DNA of 41,197 bases from an uncultured beta proteobacterium (lineage in GTDB: Bacteria > Pseudomonadota > Gammaproteobacteria > Burkholderiales > SG8-39), in NCBI GenBank assembly GCA_902826155.1, contig CADEDU010000010.1, forward strand, positions 93,264-134,460, read 5' to 3'. Positions 7,687 through 15,772 of the stretch are shown here, in pieces. The translations under genes were made by a program, and so were the position numbers. Under the pieces are notes generated by a model. The model saw nothing but the letters and a program-made list of their open reading frames with translations. It did not search any database and was not told the DNA's origin. How positions within the stretch are numbered: the stretch's first letter is position 1; each line of letters begins with the position of its first letter.

Positions 7687-8790
7687 ATGAGATGGATGCG
7701 TTCGATGCGCCTGATGAAACCCCGCGTTTGGTCCGGCGCGTTTGCCGCACTTGCCCTTGCGACCAGCGCGCTTGCGCAGACGATCGCTGATTCGGCTGAG
7801 CTGTACGCCGGCGAAAAGGCGCTGTACGAAGCCGCAAAGAAGGAAGGCATGGTGGTGAGCTTCGACACCGGGCCAACGTGGGCCAACTGGGCGGCGCAGT
7901 TCGCCGCGTTCAAGAAGCGCTATCCGGAGGTCGAGATCGTCTACAACGATCTGGGTTCGGCCGCGACGGTGGTGGCGCTGGAGAAGGCACGCAACCGGCC
8001 GCAGGCCGACACGGCGTACTACTTCGCGGCGTCGGCCGTCGATGCGGTGAAGAAGAACGTGGTCGCACCGTTCAAGCCCGCCAACTTCGATAAGCTGCCC
8101 GAGGTGTTCCGCGAGAAGGACGGCCGCTGGTTCACCATCCACTCGCTCACCATCGCGTTCGTGGTCAACACCAAGCTGGTGAAGAACGTGCCGCAGTCGT
8201 GGGCCGATCTGCTCAAACCCGAACACAAGAATTCGATCGTGTATCTCGATCCACGCTCGACCGGCGTGGGGCAAGTGCTCGCGTTCGCCGCCAATTTCGC
8301 CAACGGCGGCGACATGAACAACGTGCAGCCCGGCATGGACTACCTCGGCAAGCTGCACAAGGCCGGCAACGTGCTGCGCGTGCTGGGCACCACGCCTTAT
8401 GCGCAGTTCGTGAAAGGTGAGATCCCGGTCTGGATTTCGTATGAGAACGACGGACTGAAAGCCAAGCACACCGACGGGCTGGGCGACGCGGTGGCCGTCG
8501 TCATCCCGAAGGAGGCCTCGGTGGCGGCCCCCTACGCGATCAGCTTGGTCGAGAAAGGTCCGAATCCGAACGCCGGCAAGCTCTGGCTCAACTTCATCAT
8601 GACCGACTTCGGCCAGGGCATCTTCGCGCAGGGCTTCGTGCGACCGTCGGTGCCAGGCGTGAAGCTGCCCGACAACGTTGCCGACAAGCTGCCACCGGCA
8701 CCGCAGGTGCGGCCGCTCGACGTGACGGCAGCTGCAGCGAAGAAGGCCGATATCGACAAGGGATGGCTGGCAGCGACCGGCAATCGCTGA
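7687..8790 (+). CDS. ABC transporter extracellular solute-binding protein
   Basis: A periplasmic receptor that delivers ligand to the adjacent permeases. ATG 7687 is chosen because AAAGGAG ends six bases upstream; an open frame extends further back but would hide the signal peptide. The 367-residue product has a Sec signal peptide (basic start, hydrophobic GAFAALALATSALA, cleavage after ALA at about 30). The mature part starts with YAGEKALYEAAKKEGMVVSF and contains TWADLL-like SWADLLKPEHKNSIVYLDP and a hydrophobic GKLWLNFIMTDFGQ region, typical of the type 2 periplasmic binding fold of iron, polyamine and phosphonate importers. Ligand identity cannot be read; no ligand tyrosine pair diagnostic for iron is obvious. 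Confidence 0.86.
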   Translation: MRWMRSMRLMKPRVWSGAFAALALATSALAQTIADSAELYAGEKALYEAAKKEGMVVSFDTGPTWANWAAQFAAFKKRYPEVEIVYNDLGSAATVVALEKARNRPQADTAYYFAASAVDAVKKNVVAPFKPANFDKLPEVFREKDGRWFTIHSLTIAFVVNTKLVKNVPQSWADLLKPEHKNSIVYLDPRSTGVGQVLAFAANFANGGDMNNVQPGMDYLGKLHKAGNVLRVLGTTPYAQFVKGEIPVWISYENDGLKAKHTDGLGDAVAVVIPKEASVAAPYAISLVEKGPNPNAGKLWLNFIMTDFGQGIFAQGFVRPSVPGVKLPDNVADKLPPAPQVRPLDVTAAAAKKADIDKGWLAATGNR

Positions 8791-8815
8791 GCGACCATCG
8801 ACGCGGGTTCGCACT

Positions 8816-9634
8816 GTGAACGCACGCGCCTTCGCGCTGCTCTCGGCACCGGCTGCCGTGCTGCTCGGCCTGTTCTTCGCCGTGCCGCTCGCGGCGGTGC
8901 TGGTCGACGCATTCGCGGATGGCGGTGCAGCGTTCGCGCGCGTTGCGGCGCTGCCCACGTTCTGGCCGTCGTTGCTTGGCAGCGTGCTGCTCACGCTGGT
9001 GGCCTCGACCGTATCGGCGATCGTCGGTCTGCTGGTGGCGATGCATCTGGCGCGGCTGCCCGAAGCGCGCCGCACGCTGCTCTCGTTCGTGATCGCGTTG
9101 CCGCTCACGTTCTCCGGGTTGATCGTGGCGTACGGATTCATCCTCGCCTACGGCCGCGCCGGCTTCTTCACGCAACTGCTCGCGTTCGTCGGCCTCGATC
9201 CAGCGACCGTGGGCGGCATTCTGTTCACCGCAGTCGGGCTGGCGTTCGCTTCGTCGTACTACCTGATTCCGCGCGTGGTGATGATGTTGCTGCCGGTGCT
9301 GGTCAACTTTGATCGCGCGCAGCTCGACGTTGCCGAGTCGCTCGGCGCCACCGCAGGACAGGCGTTGCGGCAAGTGCTGCTACCGCAGATCGGCGGCGCG
9401 CTGATCGGCGCGTACTGCCTGATCGCGGCGGTGGTGTTCGGCGCCTATGGCACCGCACTCGCACTAGTGGGCACGCGGCTCAACATCCTGCCGCTGCAGC
9501 TCTACAGCCTGATCTCCGAGTCGGGCTCGGACTTTCCCGCGGCGGCCGCACTGTCGGTGCTGATCACCGCGGTGTGCTCCAGCGTCATGGCGTTGGGCGA
9601 GTGGGCCTCGCACCGCCGGGAACGGTTTCTGTAG
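8816..9634 (+). CDS. ABC transporter permease (PotB/PhnU-like)
   Basis: The second membrane subunit of the importer, 272 residues with about six hydrophobic segments starting with FALLSAPAAVLLGLFFAVPL. The EAA-type loop is LDVAESLGATAGQALRQVLL, and a FAVPLAAVLVDAFADGG entry is typical of first permeases in PotB-like pairs. The start is GTG at 8816, 25 bases after the binding-protein stop. It completes an operon of permease, ATPase, binding protein, permease, an order that differs from the usual receptor-first arrangement. The downstream 90 bases to the convergent Bug gene contain no strong terminator. Confidence 0.85.
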   Translation: MNARAFALLSAPAAVLLGLFFAVPLAAVLVDAFADGGAAFARVAALPTFWPSLLGSVLLTLVASTVSAIVGLLVAMHLARLPEARRTLLSFVIALPLTFSGLIVAYGFILAYGRAGFFTQLLAFVGLDPATVGGILFTAVGLAFASSYYLIPRVVMMLLPVLVNFDRAQLDVAESLGATAGQALRQVLLPQIGGALIGAYCLIAAVVFGAYGTALALVGTRLNILPLQLYSLISESGSDFPAAAALSVLITAVCSSVMALGEWASHRRERFL

Positions 9635-9709
9635 GCGAGGGGAATGTTGTACCAGTGCCGGTGGATTGTGTTCCGCGGTGGTCGGCCCGTGGTTCGTCAG
9701 CCTATGGGC

Positions 9710-9733
9710 GCTCAGTTGGGCTGCTCAGTTGGG
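9710..9733. repeat. 11-bp direct repeat over the Bug gene stop codon
   Basis: GCTCAGTTGGG occurs at 9710-9720 and 9723-9733. The second copy contains the stop codon and last codons (Gln-Pro-Asn-stop) of the minus-strand Bug gene, so the end of that gene is duplicated just beyond its stop. It looks like a short tandem duplication with no obvious function. Confidence 0.5.
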
Positions 9734-10693
9734 TTGAATCCCGCCGCGTTCGACCACCTTGGTCCAGCGATCGACTTCGGCGCGCATGAACTGCCCGAAC
9801 TCCTCCGACGAGCTGGCCACTACATCGAAACCGATGGACATCAGCCGATCACGCACATCGGGCGAGCGCAGCGCCTTCACCGCGGCTTCGTTGAGTTTGG
9901 CCACGACGGCCGGCGGCGTGTTGATCGGCGCCCCGGCGGCTTGCCACGACGTGACAACCAGATCGGACAGCCCGGCCTCGGCCGTGGTCGGCACATCGGG
10001 CAATTGCGCCGCGCGTGATTTCGAGGTCACCGCGAGCGGCCGGATCTTGCCGGCCTTGATCTGCGTGGCGACAGTGCCCAGGTTCTGGAACGATGCGTCG
10101 ACCTGACCGCCCAACAGATCGGTCACCACGGCCGCACCACCCTTGTACGGCACATGAATGCCCGACGTATTGGTCATCTGGCTGAACAGCTCGAAGGTCA
10201 GATGATCGGACGACCCGGTCCCGCTCGATCCGAACGAGATCTTGCCGGGGCGTTTGCGCATCTCGGCCAGCAGCTCGGTGACGGTCTTCGCGGGAAAGTC
10301 GAGCTTGGTCACGAGCACGTTCGGCGTGGTGACCGCAAGCGTGATCGGCGCGAAGTCACGCACCGGGTGATAGCGCAGATTCTTGAACAGCGCGGCGTTG
10401 ATCGAGAACACGCCGATCGATCCCACCAGGATCGTGTAGCCGTCGGGGTCCGACTTGGCGACGAACTCCGCGGCGATCGCGCCGTTGGCGCCGGGCTTGT
10501 TCTCGACCACCGCCGGCTGGCCGAGCAGCTCCTGCATCTTCGAGCCGATCGCCCGGCCGACCATGTCCGATGGCCCGCCCGGCACGAACGGAATGACGAT
10601 CCGGATCGGTTTGGTGGGAAAAGCCTGCGCGTGCGCAGCAGGCGCGCCGAACGCAAACAGCACCGCGGCAACGGCTCCGACGATTCGATTCAT
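9725..10693 (-). CDS. Bug-family (TctC-like) solute-binding protein 1
   Basis: A periplasmic binding protein of the tripartite tricarboxylate transporter receptor family, 322 residues. The start at 10693 has GGAGG five bases upstream; an ATG four codons earlier lacks one. A signal peptide (MNRIVGAVAAVLFAFGAPAAHA, cut after AHA) is followed by FPTKPIRIVIPFVPGGPSDMVGRAI, the Bug hallmark, and by LPDVPTTAEAGL near the C-terminus, also standard. It lies downstream of the Rieske and argC genes on the same strand with a 104-base gap, so it may serve uptake of the compound processed there. No TctA or TctB membrane subunits are in the window. Carboxylates, amino acids and aromatic acids are known ligands of the family; this one is unknown. 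Confidence 0.88.
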   Translation of the reverse strand: MNRIVGAVAAVLFAFGAPAAHAQAFPTKPIRIVIPFVPGGPSDMVGRAIGSKMQELLGQPAVVENKPGANGAIAAEFVAKSDPDGYTILVGSIGVFSINAALFKNLRYHPVRDFAPITLAVTTPNVLVTKLDFPAKTVTELLAEMRKRPGKISFGSSGTGSSDHLTFELFSQMTNTSGIHVPYKGGAAVVTDLLGGQVDASFQNLGTVATQIKAGKIRPLAVTSKSRAAQLPDVPTTAEAGLSDLVVTSWQAAGAPINTPPAVVAKLNEAAVKALRSPDVRDRLMSIGFDVVASSSEEFGQFMRAEVDRWTKVVERGGIQPN

Positions 10694-10797
10694 TGACGCC
10701 TCCATGAGGAAGGCGCGCAGTCTAGTGCGGACGGGCGCCGCGCGGTACTGCGGCCGGGCACAGCGGGCCGCCGCTCAGTCCCGACCGGCCGCGCCGC

Positions 10798-11790
10798 TCA
10801 CGGCCAGACCGGCAATCCGGTGAGCCCCGCCGTTTCGGGCTGCCCCAGCATCAGGTTGGCGTTCTGAAGCGCCTGCGCCGCGGCGCCCTTGCCGAGATTG
10901 TCGATGGCGCTCACGGCAACCACCAGCCCGGTGCGCGCATTGACCGCGTACGACAGGAACGCGAGATTCGATGCGCTGGCCCAGCCGGTGTGCGCGCTGC
11001 GGCCCTTCTCGAGCGCCGTGATCTTCACGAACGGCTCATCGCGATACATCGCCTGCGCGGCTTCGTAGAGCCGCTCGCGGGTCATGGCACCCTTCGGTCG
11101 GGCGTAGCAGGTCGATAGAATTCCGCGCGTCATCGGCACCAGGTGCGGCGTGAAGGCGATGGTTGCCGGCTTGCCGGCCAGCAACGACAGCGCCTGCTCC
11201 ATCTCCGGCACGTGCGCATGCGCCTCGAGCCCGTAGGCGAACATGTCTTCGTTCGTCTCGACATAACCGAAGTCGCTCGAACCGCCACGGCCGGTGCCGG
11301 TCACCCCGCTCTTGGCGTCGATGATGATGCCCTCGGGCTCCACCAACCCCGCTTTCACAAGCGGCGCCAGCGCCAGCAGCGAGGCGGCCGGATAGCAGCC
11401 CGGATTCGCCAGCCGCGTCGTCGCGCGAATCCGCTCGCGCAGACCGGGCAGTTCGGTCAATCCGTAGGTCCAGCCCTCGACGAAACGGTGATCGCCGCCG
11501 ACGTCGACGATGCGCACGTTCTTCGGCACACGCGCCAACGGCTCGCGCGACTTGCCGGTGGGCAGCGAGGCGAACAGCAGGTCGATGTCGCCGACTTTTT
11601 CCGGCTCGAACGACTGGATGACGAGCGCCGCCTCAGGGTGTCCGGCCAACGCCGGAAACTGCTGCACCAGCGCGCGCCCGGCGGTGGATTCACCGCCCAC
11701 GTAGGCGATCTTGAAACTCGGATGCCCCTTGCACAGCCGCAGCAGCTCACTGCCGCCATAGCCGCTTACTCCAACGATGCCGATCTTCAA
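10798..11790 (-). CDS. argC: N-acetyl-gamma-glutamyl-phosphate reductase
   Basis: Reduces N-acetylglutamyl-5-phosphate to the semialdehyde with NADPH, the third step of arginine synthesis, in the cytoplasm. The 330-residue protein has the Rossmann motif IGIVGVSGYGGSELLRL at the N-terminus, the nucleophile C132 in RLANPGCYPAAS, and TGTGRGGSSDFGYVETNED and HAHVPEMEQAL, all ArgC hallmarks. The start is TTG at 11790 with AAGGA eight bases upstream, which is unusual and may lower expression. It is 41 bases downstream of the Rieske beta-subunit gene on the same strand, not beside other arg genes. It may be a second ArgC paralogue used in a catabolic route, or simply displaced argC; the sequence does not decide. 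Confidence 0.88.
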   Translation of the reverse strand: MKIGIVGVSGYGGSELLRLCKGHPSFKIAYVGGESTAGRALVQQFPALAGHPEAALVIQSFEPEKVGDIDLLFASLPTGKSREPLARVPKNVRIVDVGGDHRFVEGWTYGLTELPGLRERIRATTRLANPGCYPAASLLALAPLVKAGLVEPEGIIIDAKSGVTGTGRGGSSDFGYVETNEDMFAYGLEAHAHVPEMEQALSLLAGKPATIAFTPHLVPMTRGILSTCYARPKGAMTRERLYEAAQAMYRDEPFVKITALEKGRSAHTGWASASNLAFLSYAVNARTGLVVAVSAIDNLGKGAAAQALQNANLMLGQPETAGLTGLPVWP

Positions 11791-11831
11791 CGTTGCGTTC
11801 CTTCAGCGATTGAAATTTGTCGCGTGCGCCG

Positions 11832-12314
11832 CTACAGCGGATAGATGATCGCGTTCGGAATCAGTTCGCTGTCGAACACGCACAGTTTCTCGGCGAACTT
11901 GAGTACGCCGCCTTCGCGCACCACGCGATCGTAATAGCGCCCGACGTTGAACACGTCGGCCAGCTCCTGGCGCTTGGTGCGGATCACCAGATAGTTGGCT
12001 TCCACGCGAATACCGTCGGCGTCGTGCCCGGTGACGATCAATCCGCTCACCAGATGCTTCTGGTAGTACGGTTGATGGAAGATGGTCTGGGTGATGCCGT
12101 AGACACGATCGGCGAGCATGCCCTTGCTCTCGAACGAGAGCGTGCACAGCGGCAGGCCGCGATCGAAGTTCTCGCGCGGCTGGAGCTTGTAGATGCAGGC
12201 GTCGGTGAAGAACTCCGGCCACTGCTCGTAGCGGCCGGTATCCAGACACGCGACATAGCGCCCATACAAGTCGTCGAGCTCCAGGCGCAGCGCGACATCG
12301 ACCACGCCAGCCAT
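11832..12314 (-). CDS. Ring-hydroxylating oxygenase beta subunit 1 (NagH/AndAd-like)
   Basis: The small structural subunit of a Rieske non-haem iron oxygenase, 160 residues of the SnoaL/NTF2-like cone fold. It shows the usual pattern: an N-terminal helix LDDLYGRYVACLDTGRYEQW, then FFTDACIYKLQPRENFDRG, and a central YQKHLVSGLIVTG strand. The ATG at 12314 shares one base with the stop of the alpha-subunit gene (TGATG), showing coupling. It has no catalytic metal site; in related enzymes it stabilises the alpha3beta3 hexamer and can affect substrate choice. The pair most resembles salicylate 5-hydroxylase and anthranilate 1,2-dioxygenase components. Confidence 0.85.
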   Translation of the reverse strand: MAGVVDVALRLELDDLYGRYVACLDTGRYEQWPEFFTDACIYKLQPRENFDRGLPLCTLSFESKGMLADRVYGITQTIFHQPYYQKHLVSGLIVTGHDADGIRVEANYLVIRTKRQELADVFNVGRYYDRVVREGGVLKFAEKLCVFDSELIPNAIIYPL

Positions 12315-13570
12315 CAGAACCCCATCACCTTGCGGTAGTAGCCGTACATGCCGCGGATCAGCGTCTCGGTGACCATGTGATCGGACGAGCCGATGTCGCG
12401 CCCGCCCAGTTCGCTGATCGCTTCGCCTTCGTCGTTCTGGCGAAAGCCGAGCTGCTGCATCTCGATCACCTCGCCGTCGTCGGCCGACACGTAACCCGCC
12501 GGACCGAACAGATTCGCCTGGCGCAGACGCCGGCGCGTCATCTCCGGCGTATCGTCTTCGTAGCCGAAATGGGTCCAGTAGAAATCGAACACGCCCGGAG
12601 CGCGCGGCACGATATGGCGCGTCGAGACCGAGTTCACCTGCTGCTGCACGATGAGGCTGGGGAACAGCGTGATCATGGTGACGGTGGGTCCGTTCCACCA
12701 GTACTCGGGCACCACGTCGAGCACGCGATCGTCGGCGAGCTTCATGTTTTCCTTGAAGCTGCCCACGCCCTGGGTGACCTCGCCTTTGCCGCCATCGTTC
12801 TTGCGCGAGATCATCACCGCGTGCCGGCCGTGTTCATCGAGCACGAGCTGCGATTTCTGGTCGGCGCGCCACAGCCCGAACACCACGAACCACGTGTGCA
12901 GCAAGCCGGGGTGGTAGGGGTCTTTGATGTTCTCCTGCATCAGCTTCCAGTTGCCCGGAATGCGCTGGCGCGAGTAGCCAAGCAGCGTGAGCTTACGGCC
13001 GTTGAACACGCGCTCGTACCACTGCGACACCTCGGCGCCGAGGTACTCGCGCATCGGCGCAAGCGAATGGTCGAACGAACCCCAGATCACGCCGTTCCAC
13101 TCCTCGACCTTCAGCTGCACCAGGTTGTGCTCGCTGCGCTTGAAATCAGGCGGAAAGCCGCCTTGCACCTTGCCCTCGTTCTTCACGCCACGCAGGAACG
13201 GCACGCCGATCAGATTGCCCTGCAAGTCGTAGTTCCACTGGTGATACGGGCACTGGAATTCCTTGGCGTTGCCGAAATCCTTCTGGCAGAACTGCGCGCC
13301 GCGATGGGCGCAGCGATTCTCGAACGCGTAGGCCTTGCCGTCTTCGCCACGCGCGACGATCACCTGCCGCTCACCCACCCAGGTGCGCTTGAAATCACCG
13401 GTATTGGGCAGCTCGCACGCCAGCGCGAGATAGCACCAGTGATTGCGATGGAAGAAGCGCTCCAGCTCCTCGCGGAAGATGGCCGGATCGGTATAGACCT
13501 GGTTGGGCACGCGGCTGGGCCCGACGGCAGGCCAAGCCAGGGGCGATTCGAAACGATCGGGAGCGTTCAT
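12314..13570 (-). CDS. Ring-hydroxylating oxygenase alpha subunit 1 (NagG/AndAc-like)
   Basis: The catalytic subunit, inserting oxygen into an aromatic ring using electrons from a ferredoxin. The Rieske [2Fe-2S] site is C87-x-H89 with C107-x2-H110 (NRCAHRG and FQCPYH, 17-residue gap). The mononuclear iron site is in ENIKDPYHPGLLH: H220 and H225 as ligands with D217 as the bridging aspartate between centres; a third ligand may be D364 or D365 in VSADDGE. At 418 residues it has normal length. Motifs such as RIPGNWKLMQENIKDPYHPG and HMVTETLIRGMYGYYRK recall salicylate 5-hydroxylase NagG and anthranilate dioxygenase AndAc, so an ortho-substituted benzoate is a reasonable substrate guess. The ATG at 13570 lacks a clear ribosome binding site. 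No ferredoxin or reductase gene is nearby. Confidence 0.9.
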   Translation of the reverse strand: MNAPDRFESPLAWPAVGPSRVPNQVYTDPAIFREELERFFHRNHWCYLALACELPNTGDFKRTWVGERQVIVARGEDGKAYAFENRCAHRGAQFCQKDFGNAKEFQCPYHQWNYDLQGNLIGVPFLRGVKNEGKVQGGFPPDFKRSEHNLVQLKVEEWNGVIWGSFDHSLAPMREYLGAEVSQWYERVFNGRKLTLLGYSRQRIPGNWKLMQENIKDPYHPGLLHTWFVVFGLWRADQKSQLVLDEHGRHAVMISRKNDGGKGEVTQGVGSFKENMKLADDRVLDVVPEYWWNGPTVTMITLFPSLIVQQQVNSVSTRHIVPRAPGVFDFYWTHFGYEDDTPEMTRRRLRQANLFGPAGYVSADDGEVIEMQQLGFRQNDEGEAISELGGRDIGSSDHMVTETLIRGMYGYYRKVMGF

Positions 13571-13604
13571 GACGAATGCGGTGATCGGGTGCGGAAGTCG
13601 AGAA

Positions 13605-13648
13605 CAGAGCGAAGGCAGAGCGAAGGCAGAGCGAAGACCGAGCGAATC
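13605..13648. repeat. Four tandem 11-bp repeats upstream of Rieske gene
   Basis: CAGAGCGAAGG at 13605-13615 and 13616-13626 is exact, CAGAGCGAAGA (13627-13637) differs by one base, and CCGAGCGAATC (13638-13648) is more diverged. The array is 35-78 bases upstream of the Rieske alpha start in the 198-bp region shared with the divergent RidA-like gene. The 11-bp period is close to one helical turn. A weak TAGGAT element for the minus strand at 13673-13678 would put the repeats in the leader of the Rieske operon. Confidence 0.75.
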
Positions 13649-13768
13649 CGCGGACGAAGACGCGGACCGCCGATCCTAGCCCAAGCCCCTGTCCGTTGCA
13701 CCTTCGGCTTCGGAGCAGGTGAGCCATAATCGGCCGCATCGTCGATCGCTCACCAAAGGGGAACGTCC

Positions 13769-14161
13769 ATGCAGATCCTGCAACCGCCCGGCTGGGCCAA
13801 ACCGCGCGGCTATTCCAACGGTATCGCCGCCCGTGGCACGCAGATCTTCGTTGCCGGACAGGTCGGCTGGGACGCCGAATGCAAGTTCGTCTCCGACTCC
13901 TTTGGCGGCCAGACCGCGCAAGCCCTCAAGAACATCGTGGCAGTGCTGCGTGAAGCCGGCGCGGGCCCTGAGCACATCACCCGCATGACCTGGTACGTCA
14001 CCAGCAAGGCCGAGTATCTGGCCGCAGCGAAGGAAATCGGCGCCGCCTATCGCGACATCATCGGCCGCAACTTCCCGGCGATGACCGCGATCGAGGTGAC
14101 CGCGCTGATCGAGGATCGCGCCAAGGTGGAGATCGAAGTCACGGCGGTGCTGCCCGACTGA
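13769..14161 (+). CDS. RidA/YjgF-family protein lacking the catalytic arginine
   Basis: A 130-residue YjgF/YER057c/UK114 fold protein, expected to be a cytoplasmic trimer. Motifs FVAGQVGWD, QTAQALKNIVAVLREAGAG and VEIEVTAVLPD mark the family. At the position of the E. coli RidA active-site Arg105 (normally PARS/PART), this protein has M105 in FPAMTAIEV. Rid subgroups without the arginine generally do not deaminate 2-aminoacrylate-type enamines, and many occur in catabolic operons with other roles. AAGGGGA precedes the ATG by about seven bases. It is divergent from the Rieske operon and 143 bases upstream of the arylformamidase-like gene, suggesting a shared pathway. A weak CATAAT -10-like element lies at 13725-13730. 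Confidence 0.87.
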   Translation: MQILQPPGWAKPRGYSNGIAARGTQIFVAGQVGWDAECKFVSDSFGGQTAQALKNIVAVLREAGAGPEHITRMTWYVTSKAEYLAAAKEIGAAYRDIIGRNFPAMTAIEVTALIEDRAKVEIEVTAVLPD

Positions 14162-14304
14162 ACCAGCGCTCGCATCAGCGCGCTCAACGAACTCGCCCTC
14201 ACATCGACGCGCTCGGCGATGCGTTCGTCCAACAACCAGTTAGCGATCAACCACCAGGGCGCCCATCAAAATCAACCAGGGCACGACTCAGGGAGCAGGC
14301 AAAC

Positions 14305-15138
14305 ATGACCAAGGATTACGAAAAGCTCTACAACCCGCGCACCACGGTCAGCAATTTCCAGGACGTGGTCGACAAGTGGCGCCTCGACTCCGAACGCGCC
14401 CGCGCAACGAGCGATTGCGTGCTGAACATCCCGTACGACGCCGACGCCACCGAGAAGCTCGACATCTTTCGCGCCAAGGGGCAGAGCAAAGGAGTGTTGA
14501 TGTTCATCCACGGCGGGTACTGGCGCGCCTTCGACAAGAAGGACTTCTCGTTCGTCGCACCGGCACTCACCAACGCGGGCATCACCGTCGCCGTGCCCAA
14601 CTACGCGCTATGCCCCAAGGTCACGATCGAACACATCGTGTGCCAGATGCTGCAGGCCGCCGCCTGGCTCTATCGCAACGGCAACAACTTCGGCGCGCCT
14701 CGCCATCGGCTCTATGTGGCCGGACATTCCGCGGGCGGCCATCTCACCGCGATGATGCTGGCGGCGTTGTGGCCGGTGCTCGCGCCCGATCTGCCCAAGC
14801 GCGTCGTGAACGCGGGGCTGTCGATCAGCGGCGTGTACGATCTCACCGAGATTGCCAAGGTGCCCAGCCTCAGGGACGACCTGCGCCTCAGCACCGAGGA
14901 CGCACTCAAGGTGAGCCCGTCGCAGTATCCCGCGTCGACCAACGCCCCGCTCTACACGGCCGTCGGCGCCGAGGAGAACGAGGGGTTTCACATCCAGAAC
15001 CGGCTGATCCAGAAGAACTGGGCCAAGGTGCACAAGCGCGACGTCGCCTGCCCCGGCGACAACCACTTCACCGTGCTCGACGGCCTCACCAATCCGTCGA
15101 GTGCGCTGTTCAAGGCAACGCTGGAGATGATGGCGTGA
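14305..15138 (+). CDS. Alpha/beta hydrolase, arylformamidase (kynurenine formamidase)-like
   Basis: A 277-residue cytoplasmic hydrolase. The oxyanion motif HGGYW at 69-73 and the nucleophile elbow GHSAG with S142 match eukaryotic-type arylformamidases and related esterases; the acid is probably in GAEENEGF and the base is H254 in GDNHFTVLDGL. Kynurenine formamidase hydrolyses N-formylkynurenine in tryptophan degradation. Its presence near an anthranilate/salicylate-type dioxygenase fits an aromatic amide or formamide substrate, but the exact substrate is not readable and other esters or amides are possible. The ATG at 14305 follows GGGAGCAGG. It converges on the DUF1989 gene with 13 bases between stops. 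Confidence 0.8.
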   Translation: MTKDYEKLYNPRTTVSNFQDVVDKWRLDSERARATSDCVLNIPYDADATEKLDIFRAKGQSKGVLMFIHGGYWRAFDKKDFSFVAPALTNAGITVAVPNYALCPKVTIEHIVCQMLQAAAWLYRNGNNFGAPRHRLYVAGHSAGGHLTAMMLAALWPVLAPDLPKRVVNAGLSISGVYDLTEIAKVPSLRDDLRLSTEDALKVSPSQYPASTNAPLYTAVGAEENEGFHIQNRLIQKNWAKVHKRDVACPGDNHFTVLDGLTNPSSALFKATLEMMA

Positions 15139-15151
15139 GCTCTGGCTCCGC

Positions 15152-15772
15152 TCAGATTTCCGCGATGCGAACGCCCAGCGGCTTGCAACTGCCGCCGTTG
15201 GTGGCCGAGGTGTCGGCCGGGCACGCCGATACCGCCGCCAGCACGTTCATCTCGGCGCGCAGCTCGATGTAGTCGTGTCGCGTCACCCCGGTCGGCTTGA
15301 TCTTGAACGAGCCATCGGGAAACAGATCGACGTCCATGAAGACGTTGAACACGTCCATCACCTCGTCGCCGGTGAGCCCGTGCGGGGCGAGCGCCTCGGT
15401 CAGGTTCTCCTGGCACGAACGATGGCCCTGCGCGATCGAGTCCCGCAGCTGGTACAGGCGCGTGGAGCAGCGACCGCCCATATTGCCCCAGTGGTACGGA
15501 TAGGTGTCTTCGAGCACCGTCATCATCACGTTCTCGCGTGGCGGCTTCGAGTAGAAGTGCTTGAAGCTCTTGGCGGTGCCGGTGCCCAGAATGCCGTTGA
15601 TCGCCCACGATTGGCCGACGTGAAACCACTCGCGCGTGTCGTCGGCGTTGTAGAACACGCAGTCGCCGACCTGGCCGTCTTCCATCGGAAAGATCCGGAA
15701 GATCTGCCCCTTCTTCACCACGAAGGCACGACCGTGGCGGGCGGGAATCACGAACTCTTCGACGGTACGCAT
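15152..15772 (-). CDS. DUF1989 (urea carboxylase-associated) family protein
   Basis: A 206-residue cytoplasmic protein of the DUF1989 family. It carries IPARHGRAFVVKKGQ at the start, GDCVFYNADDTREW (36-49) and the C-terminal CPADTSATNGGSCKPLGVRI (C184, C196), the pattern typical of the family; further cysteines are C102 and C120. Members near urea carboxylase genes have been linked to carboxyguanidine deimination, but no urea carboxylase or allophanate hydrolase is in this window, so only a role in N-compound degradation is suggested. The ATG at 15772 has AAGGAG seven bases upstream. It is transcribed away from the second RidA gene across a 243-bp region. Confidence 0.83.
   Translation of the reverse strand: MRTVEEFVIPARHGRAFVVKKGQIFRIFPMEDGQVGDCVFYNADDTREWFHVGQSWAINGILGTGTAKSFKHFYSKPPRENVMMTVLEDTYPYHWGNMGGRCSTRLYQLRDSIAQGHRSCQENLTEALAPHGLTGDEVMDVFNVFMDVDLFPDGSFKIKPTGVTRHDYIELRAEMNVLAAVSACPADTSATNGGSCKPLGVRIAEI

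Noticed and set aside
5758..9634. Naming the first ABC importer as 2-aminoethylphosphonate (phnSTUV) or ferric-iron transporter
   Set aside because: The subunit families are shared by several substrates, gene order differs, and no phosphonatase or iron-related gene is nearby; only a general call is justified.
13725..13730. CATAAT as promoter of the RidA-like gene
   Set aside because: Good -10 match but no -35 at a suitable distance (the nearest TTGCAC is 23 bases away); mentioned only in the gene entry.
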